A stretch of DNA of 64,000 nucleotides from Acheta domesticus (lineage: Eukaryota > Arthropoda > Insecta > Orthoptera > Gryllidae), in NCBI GenBank assembly GCA_031308135.1, contig JAHLJT010000631.1, forward strand, positions 149,048,277 through 149,112,276. Direction: 5' to 3'. Position 1 is the stretch's first letter. Every line of letters starts with the position of its first letter. Under the pieces are notes generated by a model, which had not been told where the DNA came from, made no database searches, and saw nothing but the letters and a program-made list of their open reading frames with translations. Positions 23,101-37,986 of the stretch are shown piece by piece. The translations under genes were made by a program, and so were the position numbers.

Positions 23101-26100
23101 AAAGCAAAGTTTCCTATGACTACAGTTACACCAACTGCTTTATACAGAACTACCTGTCAAAAGTGAACATCCATGTTAAAGCACTATAAGAAACGTAAAA
23201 TTCTACAATTACAATTCTATTGAGGAAGAGTGTGACGAATGTTTCTTGTATCAAAAATGGTGCACGATCTCGCAAAGTTTTACCGTTAATCAATATATCA
23301 GAACACGTATGAGAAATAAAAAACTTTACACACAACTCTGATGCCTGCACCTATCTATGCATACAGTTTCATGAGTGGAACTCTCTTCGTGAGTGCAAGA
23401 TCACAATAGTAAAAGAAATATTTACATCAGTTTTCTTGAAAGAGTGTTCTTAGCGGTTTCAGCAGCTAATAATGCGTTTTTCGATATCTCAGAAGTTTCC
23501 CTTATAAATTCACAATGTTTTGGTATTGGAAATCTTCTCTTCGAACAATCAATGTAAACGGACTTTTAGCAAAGTATTTAGGCTTCACTAGCGCTTTTAT
23601 CTAATGTCATGACTGAAAAATTTCTCCTGAGAACAATCCAGAAATCTGTAAAATGTCTGGATAGATTAAATTAATTTTTTTAAGAAATTGTAATTGTTTC
23701 TAAATTCAGGCTCTAAAAGTGGATTCAGGATCTTTCAAAATGTTATGACAAATGAATTGGTGTATAAGTTTTAAATATTTTACTTGTAATTTATTTCTAT
23801 GCGGGCTTTTATAGGTGTAAAACACTTAATGCAAAGTTTCCTATGACTACACTTACACCTACTGCTTTATACCAAACTACCTGTCATAAGTGAACATCCA
23901 AGTGAAAGCACTATAAAAAACGTAAAATTCAAGAAAGACAATTCTCTTGAGAGAGTGTGTGACAAATGTTTCTTAAATCAAAAATGGTGCACGATCTCGC
24001 AAAGTTTTACCGTTAATCGAGATATCAGAACACGTATAAGAAATATCTAAAAAACTTTACACACAACTCTGATTCCTGCTCTTATCTATGCACCCAGTTT
24101 CATGACTGGAACTCTCTTCGTGAGTGGAAGATCACATTAGTAAAAGAAGTATTTAACTCAGTTTTCTTGAAATAGTTTTTTTAGACGTTTCAGCAGCTAA
24201 TAATGCGTTTTTCGATATCTCAGAAGAATTCCTAATAAATGCACAATGTTTTGGTATTGGAGATCTTCTCTTCGAACAATTATAAGAAACGGACTTTTAG
24301 CAAAGTATTTAGTCTTCACTAGCGATTATATGTAATGTCATAACTTAAGTTTTCCTCCTGAGAACAATTCAGAAATCTGTTAAAATTCTGGAAAATTTAA
24401 ATTAATTTAAAAAAAATATTTTTTTTTCTAAATTCTGGGGGTAAGAGTAGGTTCAGGATCCTTCAAAAAGGTTACGACAAATTAATTTGTTTAAAGGTGT
24501 GAAATATTTTACTTATATAATTTTCTATGCAGGCTCTTGTAAGTGTAAAACTCCTAACTCTACGTACCTTATGACTACTCCTACACCAAATGCTTTATAA
24601 CAAAACTACCTGTCAAGAGTGAACATCCACGTGAAAGAACTATAAGAAACGTAAAATTAAAAAAAGGCAATTCTCTTGAGGAAGTCTTGAAGAATATTTC
24701 TGGTATTAACATTGCTGCACGACTTCGCGAAATATTAACTTTCAACGAAATATCAGAAGTAAAACAAATGTCTAAAAACGTTTACAGACATCTCCGATGC
24801 CCTCACCAAACTGTGCGACCAGTTTCATGAGTGAAACTCTCTTCGTGAGTGCAAGATCAGAAAGGTTAAAGAAGTACTGACCTTAGTTTCTTGAAGTAGT
24901 GTTTTCAGCCGTTTCAGCCGTTTCAGCCGCTAATAATGCGTTTTTCGGTATCTCAGAAGATTTCCTAATAAATGCACAATGTTTTGGTAATGGAGACCTT
25001 CTCTTCGAACAATTATATGAAACGAAATTTTAGAAAAGTATTTAGTCTTCACAAGCGATTTTATGCAATGTCATAACTGAAAATTTTCTCCTGAGAACAA
25101 TCCAGAAACATGTAAAAATTGTGAAAAATTTAAATTTTTTTTTTAGAATTTTTTTTCTAAATTCAGTTTCTAAAAGCAGGTTCAGTATCCTTCAAAATGG
25201 CTATGACTAATTAATTTTTGTAAAGGTTTGATATATTTTATCTTAATTATTTTCTATGTGAGCTTTTGTAGGTGTAAAACTCTTACCTCTACTTACACTA
25301 TGACTACTCCAACACCAACTGCTTTAAACCAAACTACGTTTGAAAAGTGAACATCCATGTGAAAGCACTATAAAAATCGTAAAATTCAACAAAGACAATT
25401 CTCTTAAGGAAGTGTTGACGAATATTTCTGGTATTAACATTGTTGCACGACCTCGCGAAATTTTAACTTTCAACGAAATATCAGAAGTAAAAGAAAATCT
25501 AAAAACTTGAGAGACATCTCTGAAGCATTCACTTAACTGTGCGTCCTGTTTCATGAGTGAAACTCTCTTCGTGAGTGCAAGATTAGATAGGTAAAAAAAG
25601 TACTGACCTGAGTTTCTAGAATTTTTTTTAGCCGTTTCAGACGCGAATAATGCTTTTTTCGATATCTCAGAGGATTTCCTTATAAATGCACAATGTTTTG
25701 GTATTGGAGTTCTTTTCTTCGATCAATTATAAGAAACGGACTTTTAGCAAAGTATTTAGTCTTCATTAGAAATTTTATGTAATGTCATAACTGAAAACTT
25801 TCTCCTGAGAACAGTTCAGAAAGAATTTAAAATTCTGCAAAATTTAAATATATTTTTTTAGTAATTTTTTTTCTAAATTCAGTTTTTAAACGCAGGTTCA
25901 GGATCCTTCGAACTGGTTATGACAAATTAATTATTGTAAAAGTTTGATATATTTTATCTTAATTATTTTCTATGTGAGCTTTTGTAGGTGTAAAACTCTT
26001 ACCTCTACTTACACAATGACTAATCCTACACAGACTGCTTTAAACCAAACTACCTGTCAAAAGTGAACATCCATGTGAAAGCACTATAAGAAATGTAATA

Positions 26101-29100
26101 TTCAACAATAGCAATTCTCTTGAGGAAGTGTTGACGAATATTTCTGGTATTAAAATTGCTGCATGACTACGCGAAATATTAACTGTCAACGAAATATCAG
26201 AAGTAAAACAAATGTCTAAAAACGTTTACAGACATCTCCGATGCCCTCACCAAACTGTGCGACCAGTTTCATGAGTGAAACTCTCTTCGGGAGTGCAAGA
26301 GCAGATAGGTAAAAGAAGTATTGAACTCAGGTTCTTGAAATAGTGTTTTTATCCGTTTCAGCCGCTAATAATGCGTTTTTCGATATCTCAGATTTCCTAA
26401 TCAATGCCCAATGTTTTGGTATTGGAGATCTTTGAACAATTATAAGAAACGGACCTATAGCAAAGTATTTAGTCTTTACTAGCGATTATATGTAATGTCA
26501 TAACTTAAGTTTTTCTCCTGAGAACAATTCAGAAACCTGTAAAAAATCTGGAAAATTTAAATTATTTTTTTTTAGAAGTTTTTCTTTTCTCAAATGCAGG
26601 TTCATGAGTAGGTTAAGGATCCTTCAAAATGGTTACGACAAATGAATTTGTTTAAAGGTGTGAAGTATTTTATTAAATAATTTTCTATGCAGGCTCTTTT
26701 AAGTGTAAAATTCCTTAATCTACGTACCTTATGACTACTCCTACACCAACTGCTTTATAACAAAACTACCTGTCAATAGTGAACATCCACGTGAAAGCAC
26801 TATAAGAATCGTAAAATTCAACAAAAAAAATTCTCTTGAGAAAGTGTTGACAAATATTACTGGAATTAACAATCTGCACGACCTCTCGCGAATTTTAACT
26901 TTCAACGAAATATCAGAGGTAAAAGAAAAGTCTAAAAACTTTGACAGACATCTCTGAAGCGATCACCTAACTGTGCGTCCTGTTTCATGAGTGAAACTGT
27001 CTTCGTGAGTGCAAGATCAGATAGATAAAAGAAGTACTAACCTCAGTTTCTTGAAGTAGTGTTTTTAGCCGTTTCAGCCGCTAATAATGCGTTTATCAAT
27101 ATCTCAGAAATTTTCCTAATAAATGCAGAAGGTTTTGGTATTGGAGATCTTCTCTTCGAACAATTATAAGAAACGGACTTTTAGCAAAGTATTTAGTCTT
27201 CACTAGCGATTATTTGTAATGTCATAACTGAAATGTTTCTCCTGAGAACAAGCCAGAATGCTGCAAATTTCTGGAAAAATTAATTTAATTGTTTTTTAAG
27301 AAATTGTTTTTGTTTCTATATTCAGGCTCTAAAAGTGGATTCAGGATCTTTTAAAATTGTTATGACAAATGAATTTGTGTATAAGATTCCAATATTTTAC
27401 TTGAAATTTAGTTCTATGCCGGTTTTTATAGGTGAAAAACTCATAATGCAAAGTTTCCTATGACTACACTTACACCAACTGCTTTATACCGAACTACCCG
27501 TCAAAAGTGAACATCCATGTGAAAGCACTATAAGAAACGTAAAATTCAAGAAAGACAATTCCTTTGAGGAAGTGTATTACGAATGTTTCTGGAATCAACA
27601 ATGAAGCACGATCTTGAGAAATTTTAACTTTTATAGATATATCAGAACGTATAAGAATAGTCTAAAAAGGTTTACAGGAAACTCTGATGCCTGCACCTGT
27701 TTATGCATAGAGTTTCATAAGTGGAACTCTCTTCATGAGTGCATGATCACATCGGTAAAGAAAGTATTTAACTCAGTTTTCTTGAAATAGTGTTTTTAGC
27801 CGTTTCAGCAGCTAATAATGCGTTTTTCGATATCTCAGAAGATTTCTTAATAAATGCACAATGTTTTGGTGTTGGATATTTTCTCTTCGAACAATTATTG
27901 TAAAAGGACTTTTAGCAAAGTATTTCGGCTTCACTAGCGCTTTTATCTAATGTCATGACTGAAATATTTCTCCTGAGAACAATCCAGAAACCTGTAAAAA
28001 TTCTGGAAAAATTAGATCGATTTTATTAAGAAATTGTTTTTGTTTCTATATTCGGTCTCTAAAAGTGGATTCAGGATCTTTCAAAATCGTTATGACAAAT
28101 AAATTTGTGTATAGGTTTTAAATATTTTACTTGAAATTTATTTCTATGCTGGCTTTTATAGGTGTAAAACTCTTAATGCAAAGTTTCCTATGACTACACT
28201 TACACCAACTGCTTTATACAAAGCAACCTGTCAAAAGTGAACATCCATGTGAAAGCACTATAAGAAACGTAAAATTCAACAAAGACAATTCTCTTGAGGC
28301 AGTGTGTGACGAATGTTTCTGGAATAAACAATGGTGCACGATCTTGAGAAATTTTAACTTTTATAGATATATCAAAACGTATAAGAAATGTCTAAAAAGG
28401 TTTACAGAAAACTTTTATGCCTGCACCTGTTTATGCCTACAGTTTCATAAGAGGAACTCTCTTTATGAGTGCAAGATCACATTTGGAAAAGAAGTATTTA
28501 ACTCAGTTTTCTTAAAATAGTGTTTTTAGCGGTTTCAGCAGGTAATAATGCGTTTTTCGATATCTCAGAAGTTTTCTTAATAAATGCACAATGTTTTGGT
28601 ATTGGAAATCTTCTCTTCGAACAATCATTGTAAACGGACTTTTAGCTAAGTATTTAGGCTTCACTAGCGCTTTGATCTAATGTCATGACTGAAAATTTTC
28701 TCCTGAGAACAATCCAGAAACCTGTAAATGTTCTGGAAAAATTAAATAAATTATGTTAAGGAATTGTTTTTGTTTCTAAATTCAGGCTCTAAAAGTGGAT
28801 TCAGGATCTTTCAAAATGGTTATGACAAATTAATTTGTGTATATTATTGAAATATTTTACTTGAAATTTATTTCTATGCTGGCTTTTATAGGTGTAAAAC
28901 TCTTAATGCAAAGTTTCCTATGACTACCCTTACACCAACTGCTTTATAACAAACAACCTGTCAAAAGTGAACATCCATGTGAAAGCACTATAAGAAACGT
29001 AAAATTCAAGAAAGACAATTCTCTTGAAGAAATGTGTGACGAATGTTTCTGCAATCAACAATGGTGCAATATCTTGAGAAATTTTAACGTTAATCGAAAT

Positions 29101-29761
29101 ATCTGAACACGTATAAGAAATGTCTAAAAAAGTTTACAGACAACTCTATTGTCTTCACCTATCTATGCACCCAGTTTCATGAGTGGAACTTTGTTCGTGA
29201 GTGCATGATGAGATTGGTAAAAGACGTATTTATCTCAGTTTTCTTGAAATAGTGTTTTTAGCCCATTTAGCAACTAATAATGCGTTTTTGGATATCTCAA
29301 AATATTTCTTAATAAATGCACAAAGCATTGGTATTGGAAATCTTCTCTTCGAACAATCATTGTAAACGGACATTTAGCAAAGTATTTAGGCGTCACTAGC
29401 AATTTTATCTAATGTCATGACTGCAAATTTTCTTCTGAGATTAATCGCAAAAACCTGTATAAATTCTGGAAAAATAAAATAAAATTTAAATAAAATTGTG
29501 TTTATTTCTAATGTCAGGCCCTGAATGTGGGTTTAGGATCTGACAGAATGTTTATACGAAATGAATTTATTTTTAGGGACTTAAAATTGAACTTGAAAAT
29601 ATTTTTTATGAAGGCTTTTGTAGGTATTAAATTCTTAACACAAAGTACCCAATGTCTACTCGTACACCAACTACCTGTCAGTACTGAACATTGGCGTGAA
29701 ACCACTATTGGAATTAATGTTTACCAACACGTACAGTAGAAAGACCCAAACATACACGTGC
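17194..29761 (-). repeat. satellite array, reverse orientation (A-type monomers)
   Basis: About 17 monomers, reading as the reverse complement of the array at 1-7866. Landmarks such as 'ctaataatgcgtttttcgat' recur every 0.72-0.75 kb. Two monomer types occur in blocks. One has 'acattgctgcacgacctcgcg' (about 17.2-21.4 and 24.2-27.2 kb). The other has 'gtgtgacgaatgtttctg' and 'tagatatatcagaac' (about 21.6-24.2 and 27.2-29.5 kb). The last 250 bp before the next insert are strongly diverged. Short frames inside, including 72-aa frames at 22499 and 28302, are chance openings in one monomer type. No gene is seen. Confidence 0.93.
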
Positions 29762-30497
29762 TGTATCCCGTCGTGAATGATGATTAAGGCGCGCTATGTA
29801 GCGCGCATCAGTGCGCATCCATGTGGCTGCGCCTCCCGGGAAAATTAGTTTTCGGTCACATTTTTGCGGAGGAATACCACAGCACAATGAAGGGCAAGCA
29901 CAGGTTGCGGGCAGCGGGCAAGTGAAGGTAGAGCAAGCGAGTAACGTCGTCGTAGGTATTGTGTTAACTCTGTACAATGTTCTTTACGACCGGCTGTGTC
30001 CCTGGATGTTCCTGGTTTACGGTTTCTGGGTGAAGGCTGAATGAAGACTCTGCCTTGCTTCTGGTTCGCTGTCGTGAAATGAGGCTGGGTTTCGCTTGTT
30101 TCTGGTACGGAATGGTTTCGGCAGGTTCGCTCCGTGATTACGCCGCAATACAGCGTGTAGTAAGGGCACGAGCACGTTCCCGGCCGCCGGCTTTCGGATC
30201 AGCACTTTTACCCCGCCTAGCTGGCCTAGCGCTGTACAGACGCAGCTACATATCGCCGAGGCCACGCCGCAGTTTGCTCTGGCAACTCTAATAACGTCGC
30301 CACGCAGGGATTTTCGGGTACGGTTGCTGCCTTCACACTTCGCCGGATTGCCGTCACCGTGGGAAACACCTTCGGAAGCAACATCGCCCATTCGATTACG
30401 ATACTTGTATACGGCTGCAAACCGCCGGGTTTTTCAAAGTGTATTGCAAGTGGTAAAATAAACAGTTGATTTATAGAGGTTGTTTCATTCTGATACA
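29762..30497 (+). mobile_element. CpG-rich insert, possible solo LTR
   Basis: A 736-bp stretch of quite different composition from the satellite. It begins TGTATC and ends GATACA, a perfect 6-bp inverted terminus with TG..CA ends. A polyadenylation signal (aataaa) lies near 30457, close to the right end, as in an LTR read on the plus strand. No target-site duplication is visible, and the satellite on both sides is diverged and missing part of a monomer. The boundaries and the LTR identity are therefore tentative. The several short frames are not conserved in any way I can see. Confidence 0.35.
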
Positions 30498-32299
30498 CAA
30501 CTATTCTGTTACACTAACTAATTTATCGAATGTCATGGTTGGATATTATCTTGTGAGAGCAATCATTTACACCTTTACAAAATTTAAAAAAATTAAATTT
30601 AATTTTATCAAAAATTGTGTTACCTAGCGCTTATATCTGATGTCATGACTGAAAATTTTCTCCCGAGAACAGTTCTTTCAAAACGGTTATGACAAACGAA
30701 TTTGTGTAAAGGATTGAAATATTTTTTTTGAAATTTATTTCTATGCAGGCTTTTATAGGTGTAAAACTCTTAATGCAAAGTTTCCAATGACTACACTTAC
30801 ACCAACTGCTTTATACCAAACTACCTGTCAACAGTGACCATCCATGTGAAAGCACTATAAGAAACGTAAAATTCAACAAAGACAATTCTTTTGAGGAAGT
30901 GTGTGACGAATGTTTCTGGAATCAATAATGGTGCACGATCTCGAGAAATTTTAACGTTCATCGAAAGATCAGAACACTTAGAGGAAATGTCTAAAAAAGT
31001 TTACAGACAACTCTGATGCCTGCACTTATCTATGCACCCATGTTCATGAGTGGAACTCTTTTCGTGATTTCAAGATCAGATTGGTAAAAGAAGTATTTTC
31101 TCAGTTTTCTTGAAATAGTGTTTAAATATTTTACTTGAAATTTATTTCTATGCAGGCTTTTATAGGTGTAAAACTGTTAATGCAAAGTTTCCAATGACTA
31201 CACATACACCAACTGCTTTATAACAAACTACCTGTCAAAAGTGAACATCAATGTGAAAGAACTATGAGAAACGTAAAATTCAACAATGACAATTTTCCTG
31301 AGAAAATGGTGCACGATCTCGCAAAGTTTTACCGTTAATCAATATATCAGAACACGTATGAGAAATAAAAAACTTTACACACAATTCTGATGCCTGCACC
31401 TATCTATGAATACAGTCTCATGAGTGGAACTCTCTTCGTGAGTGCAGGATCTCATTAGTAAAAGAAGTATTTAACTCAGTTTTCTTGAAATAGTGTTTTG
31501 GTTTCAGCAGCTAATAATGCGTTTTTCGATATCTCAGAAGATTTCCTAATAAATGCAGAATATTTTCCATTGGAGATCTTCTCTTCGAACAATTATAATA
31601 AACGGAATTTTGGCAAAGTATTTAGTCTTCACTAGCGGTTTCATGTAATGTAATAACTGAAAATTTTCTCCTGAGAACAATTAAGAGACCTGTAAAATTT
31701 CTGGAAAATTTAAATTTATTTTTGTTTTGAAATAATTTTTTTCTAAATTCTGGTTCTGAGAGTAGGGTTAGGATCCTTAAAATGATTTTAACAAATTAAT
31801 ATGTGTAAAGGTTTCATATATTTTACTTAAATTATTTTCAATGTAGGATTTTGTATGTGTAAAACTCTCACCACAACTTACAATATGACAACTCCTACAC
31901 CAATAGCTTTATACCAAACTACCTGTCAAAAGTGAACATCCATGTGAAAGCACTATAAAAAACGTAATATTCAACAAAAAAATTCCCTTGAGGAAGTGTT
32001 GGCAAACATTTGTGGCATTAACATTGCTGCACGATTTCGCGAAATATCAACTTTCAAGAAATATCAGAAGTAAAAGAAAGGTCTAAAACCGTTTACAGAC
32101 ATCTCCGATGCTTTCACCAAACTGTGCGGCCAGTTTCATGAGTGAAACTCTCTTCGTGGGTGCAAGATCAGATGGGTAAAAGAAGTATTGAGCTGAGTGT
32201 TGTGAAATAGTGTTTTTAGCTGTTTCAGCTGCGTTGCGTTTTTCGATATCTCAGAAGATTTCCTAATAAATGCAGAATGTTTTGCTATTGGAGATCTTC

Positions 32300-34925
32300 T
32301 TTTCGAACAATTGTAATAAACGGACTTTTAGCTAAGTATTTAGTCTTCACTAGCGATTTTATGTAATGTCATAACTGAAAATATTCTCCTGAGAACCATA
32401 CAGAGACCTGTAAAATTTCTGGAAAATTTAAATTTTTTTTTTTTGAAATAATTTTTTTTTAAAATTCTGGTTCTAAGGGTAGGGTCAGGATCCTTAAAAT
32501 GATTATGACAATTTTTTTTGTGTAATGGATTCATATATTTTACTTAAATTATTTTCAATGTAGGCTTTTGTATGTGTAAAACTCTCATAGGATCAGATAG
32601 GATCAGATAGGTAAACGAAGTATTTACCTGAGTGTCTTGAAATAGTGTTTTTAGCCGTTTCAGCCGCTAATAATGCGTTTTTCAATATCTCAGAAGATTT
32701 CCTAATAAATGCAGAATGTTTTGCTATTGGAGATCTTCTCGTCGAACAATTATAATAAATGGGGTTTTAGCAAAGTATTTAGTCCTCACTAGCGATTTCA
32801 TGTAATGCAATAACTGAAAATTTTCTCCTGAGAACAATTCAGAGAGCGTTAAAATTTCTGGAAAGTTTAAATTTATTTTTTTTTTTGAAATTATTTTTTT
32901 TTTAAATTCTGGTTCTGAGAGCAGGGTCAGGATCCTTAAAATGTTAATAACAAATTAATTTGTGTCAAGGTTTCATATATTTTACTTGAATTATTTTCAA
33001 TGTAGGCTTTTGTATGTGTAAAACTCTCACCACTACTTACCCTATTACTACTCCTACACCAACAGCTTTATAACAAACTTACCGTCAAAAGTGAACATCC
33101 ATGGGAATGCACTAAAAGAATCGTAATATTCAACAATGGCAATTCTGTTGAGGAAGTATGGACAAATATTTGTGGCATTCACATTGCTGCACGACCTCGC
33201 GAAATATTAACTTTCAACGAAATATCAGAAGTAACACAAAGTATCTAAAAACGTTTACGGACATCTCCGATGCCTTCACTAAACTGTGCGACTAGTTTCA
33301 CGACTGAAACTCTCTTCGTGAGTGCAAGATCAGATAGGTAAAAGAAGTATTTACCTCAGTGTCTTGAAATAGTGTTTTTAGCCGTTTTAGCCGCTAATAA
33401 AAATGCGTTTTTCGATATCTCAGAAGATTTCCTAATAAATGCAGAATGTTTTGCTATTGGAGATCTTCTCTTGGAACAATTATAATAAACGGACTTTTAG
33501 CAAAGTATTTAGTCTTCAATAGCGATTTTATGTAATGTCATAAGTGAAAAGTTTCTCCTGAAAACAATTCAGAGACCTGTAAAATTTCTGGAAAATTTAA
33601 ATTTATTTTTTTTTGAAATTATTTTTTTTCTGAATTCTGGATCTGAGAGTAGGGTCAGGATCCTTAAATTGATTATAACAAATTAATTTTTGTAAAGGTT
33701 TTATATATTTTACTTAAATTATTTTCAATGTAGGCTTTTGTATGTGTATAACTCTCACCACTACTTACCCTATGACCACTCCTACAACAACAGCTTTATA
33801 CCAAACTACCTGTCAAAAGTGAACATCCATGTGAAAGCATAAGAAACGTAATATTCAACAAAGGCAATTCTCTTGAGGAAGTGTTGGCAAATATTTCTGG
33901 TATTACATTGCTGCAGGACCTCGCGAATTATTAACTTTCAACGAAATATCAGAAGTAAAAGAAACTTCTAAAAAGGTTTACAGACATCGATGCCTTTATC
34001 AAACTGTGCGGCCAGTTTCATGAGTGAAACTCTCTTCGTGGGTGTAAGATCAGATAGGTAAAAGAAGTATTGAACTCATTGTCTTGAAATAGAGTTTTTA
34101 GCCGTTTCGGCAGTAAAGAATATGTTTTTCGATATCTCAGAAGATATCCTAATAAATGCAGAATTTTTGCTATTGGAGATCTTCTCTTCGAACAATTATA
34201 ATAAACGGACTTTTAGCAAAGTATTTAGTCCTCACTAGCGATTTCATGTAATGACATAAGTGAAAATTTTCTCCTGAGAACAATTCAGAGACCTGTAAAT
34301 TATCTGGAAAATTTAAATTTATTTTTTTTTAAATTATTTTTTTAATGCATTAACATTGCTGCACGAACTCGCGAAATATTAACTTTCAACGAAATATCAG
34401 AAGGAAAACAAATGTCTAAAAACGTTTACAGACATCTCCGATGCCTTCACCAAACTGTGCGGCCAGTTTCATGAGTGAAACTCTCTTCGTCGGTGCAAGA
34501 TCAGATAGGTAAAAGAAGTATTGAACTCAGTGTCTTCAAATAGTGTTTTTAGCCGGTTCACCCGCTAATAATGCGTTTTTCGATATCTCAGAAGATTTCC
34601 TAATGAATGCAGAATGTTTTGCTATTGGAGATCTACTCTTCGAACAATTATAATAAACGGACTTTTAGCAAAGTATGTAGTCTTCACTAGCCATTTCAAG
34701 TAATGTAATAACTGAAAATTTTCTCCTGAAAACAATTCAGAGACCTGTAAAATTTCTGGAAAATTTAAATTTATTTTTATTTTTGAAATTATTTTTTTTC
34801 TAAATTCTGGTTTGAGAGTAAGGTCAGGATCCTTAAAATGATTATGACAAATTAATTTGTGTAAAGGTTTCATATATTTTACTTAAATTATTTTCAATGT
34901 AGGCTTTTGTATGTGTAAAACTCTC
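32300..34925 (-). repeat. higher-order repeat, copy 1
   Basis: About 2.6 kb that matches 35361-37986 at an offset of 3061 bp, apparently base for base. Both copies share the same deletion scars: a truncated monomer joined through a doubled 'gatcagatag' (32592 and 35653) and a second truncation at 'aatgcattaac' (34344 and 37405). Similarity extends left to about 31805 with a few mismatches and 5 bp of indels, so the repeating unit is about 3.06 kb (four-odd monomers). Confidence 0.85.
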
Positions 34926-35360
34926 ACCACAACTTACACTATGACAACTCCTACACCAATAGCTTTATACCAAACTACCTGTCAAAAGTGAACATCCATG
35001 TGAAAGCACTTTAAAAAACGTAATATTCAACAAAAAAAATTCCCTTGAGGAAGTGTTGGCAAATATTTGTGGCATTAACATTGCTGCACGATCTCGCTTA
35101 ATATCAACTTTCAAGAAATATCAGAAGTAAAAGAAAGGTCTAAAAACGTTTACAGACATCTCCGATGCTTTCACCAAACTGTGCGGCCAGTTTCATGAGT
35201 AAAACTCTCTTCGTGGGTGCAAGATCAGATGGGTAAAAGAAGTATTGAACTGAGTGTTGTGAAATAGTGTTTTTAGCTGTTTCAGCAGCTAATAATGCGT
35301 TTTTCGATATCTCAGAAGATTTCCTACTAAATGCAGAATGTTTTGCTATTGGAAATCTTC

Positions 35361-37986
35361 TTTTCGAACAATTGTAATAAACGGACTTTTAGCTAAGTAT
35401 TTAGTCTTCACTAGCGATTTTATGTAATGTCATAACTGAAAATATTCTCCTGAGAACCATACAGAGACCTGTAAAATTTCTGGAAAATTTAAATTTTTTT
35501 TTTTTGAAATAATTTTTTTTTAAAATTCTGGTTCTAAGGGTAGGGTCAGGATCCTTAAAATGATTATGACAATTTTTTTTGTGTAATGGATTCATATATT
35601 TTACTTAAATTATTTTCAATGTAGGCTTTTGTATGTGTAAAACTCTCATAGGATCAGATAGGATCAGATAGGTAAACGAAGTATTTACCTGAGTGTCTTG
35701 AAATAGTGTTTTTAGCCGTTTCAGCCGCTAATAATGCGTTTTTCAATATCTCAGAAGATTTCCTAATAAATGCAGAATGTTTTGCTATTGGAGATCTTCT
35801 CGTCGAACAATTATAATAAATGGGGTTTTAGCAAAGTATTTAGTCCTCACTAGCGATTTCATGTAATGCAATAACTGAAAATTTTCTCCTGAGAACAATT
35901 CAGAGAGCGTTAAAATTTCTGGAAAGTTTAAATTTATTTTTTTTTTTGAAATTATTTTTTTTTTAAATTCTGGTTCTGAGAGCAGGGTCAGGATCCTTAA
36001 AATGTTAATAACAAATTAATTTGTGTCAAGGTTTCATATATTTTACTTGAATTATTTTCAATGTAGGCTTTTGTATGTGTAAAACTCTCACCACTACTTA
36101 CCCTATTACTACTCCTACACCAACAGCTTTATAACAAACTTACCGTCAAAAGTGAACATCCATGGGAATGCACTAAAAGAATCGTAATATTCAACAATGG
36201 CAATTCTGTTGAGGAAGTATGGACAAATATTTGTGGCATTCACATTGCTGCACGACCTCGCGAAATATTAACTTTCAACGAAATATCAGAAGTAACACAA
36301 AGTATCTAAAAACGTTTACGGACATCTCCGATGCCTTCACTAAACTGTGCGACTAGTTTCACGACTGAAACTCTCTTCGTGAGTGCAAGATCAGATAGGT
36401 AAAAGAAGTATTTACCTCAGTGTCTTGAAATAGTGTTTTTAGCCGTTTTAGCCGCTAATAAAAATGCGTTTTTCGATATCTCAGAAGATTTCCTAATAAA
36501 TGCAGAATGTTTTGCTATTGGAGATCTTCTCTTGGAACAATTATAATAAACGGACTTTTAGCAAAGTATTTAGTCTTCAATAGCGATTTTATGTAATGTC
36601 ATAAGTGAAAAGTTTCTCCTGAAAACAATTCAGAGACCTGTAAAATTTCTGGAAAATTTAAATTTATTTTTTTTTGAAATTATTTTTTTTCTGAATTCTG
36701 GATCTGAGAGTAGGGTCAGGATCCTTAAATTGATTATAACAAATTAATTTTTGTAAAGGTTTTATATATTTTACTTAAATTATTTTCAATGTAGGCTTTT
36801 GTATGTGTATAACTCTCACCACTACTTACCCTATGACCACTCCTACAACAACAGCTTTATACCAAACTACCTGTCAAAAGTGAACATCCATGTGAAAGCA
36901 TAAGAAACGTAATATTCAACAAAGGCAATTCTCTTGAGGAAGTGTTGGCAAATATTTCTGGTATTACATTGCTGCAGGACCTCGCGAATTATTAACTTTC
37001 AACGAAATATCAGAAGTAAAAGAAACTTCTAAAAAGGTTTACAGACATCGATGCCTTTATCAAACTGTGCGGCCAGTTTCATGAGTGAAACTCTCTTCGT
37101 GGGTGTAAGATCAGATAGGTAAAAGAAGTATTGAACTCATTGTCTTGAAATAGAGTTTTTAGCCGTTTCGGCAGTAAAGAATATGTTTTTCGATATCTCA
37201 GAAGATATCCTAATAAATGCAGAATTTTTGCTATTGGAGATCTTCTCTTCGAACAATTATAATAAACGGACTTTTAGCAAAGTATTTAGTCCTCACTAGC
37301 GATTTCATGTAATGACATAAGTGAAAATTTTCTCCTGAGAACAATTCAGAGACCTGTAAATTATCTGGAAAATTTAAATTTATTTTTTTTTAAATTATTT
37401 TTTTAATGCATTAACATTGCTGCACGAACTCGCGAAATATTAACTTTCAACGAAATATCAGAAGGAAAACAAATGTCTAAAAACGTTTACAGACATCTCC
37501 GATGCCTTCACCAAACTGTGCGGCCAGTTTCATGAGTGAAACTCTCTTCGTCGGTGCAAGATCAGATAGGTAAAAGAAGTATTGAACTCAGTGTCTTCAA
37601 ATAGTGTTTTTAGCCGGTTCACCCGCTAATAATGCGTTTTTCGATATCTCAGAAGATTTCCTAATGAATGCAGAATGTTTTGCTATTGGAGATCTACTCT
37701 TCGAACAATTATAATAAACGGACTTTTAGCAAAGTATGTAGTCTTCACTAGCCATTTCAAGTAATGTAATAACTGAAAATTTTCTCCTGAAAACAATTCA
37801 GAGACCTGTAAAATTTCTGGAAAATTTAAATTTATTTTTATTTTTGAAATTATTTTTTTTCTAAATTCTGGTTTGAGAGTAAGGTCAGGATCCTTAAAAT
37901 GATTATGACAAATTAATTTGTGTAAAGGTTTCATATATTTTACTTAAATTATTTTCAATGTAGGCTTTTGTATGTGTAAAACTCTC
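35361..37986 (-). repeat. higher-order repeat, copy 2
   Basis: Second copy of the unit at 32300-34925. Identity ends at about 37986, where 'ctctcaccacaac' becomes 'ctctccccactac'. Confidence 0.85.

Noticed and set aside
22499..28520. Similar 72-codon plus-strand frames at 22499-22717 and 28302-28520, starting with Cys-rich sequence
   Set aside because: They are the same stretch of one satellite subtype. Other monomers of the same type have stops in it, so there is no sign of selection for coding.
32340..37934. Identical proteins at 32340/35401 and 34622/37683
   Set aside because: They are duplicate frames produced by the 3.06-kb higher-order repeat, not genes.
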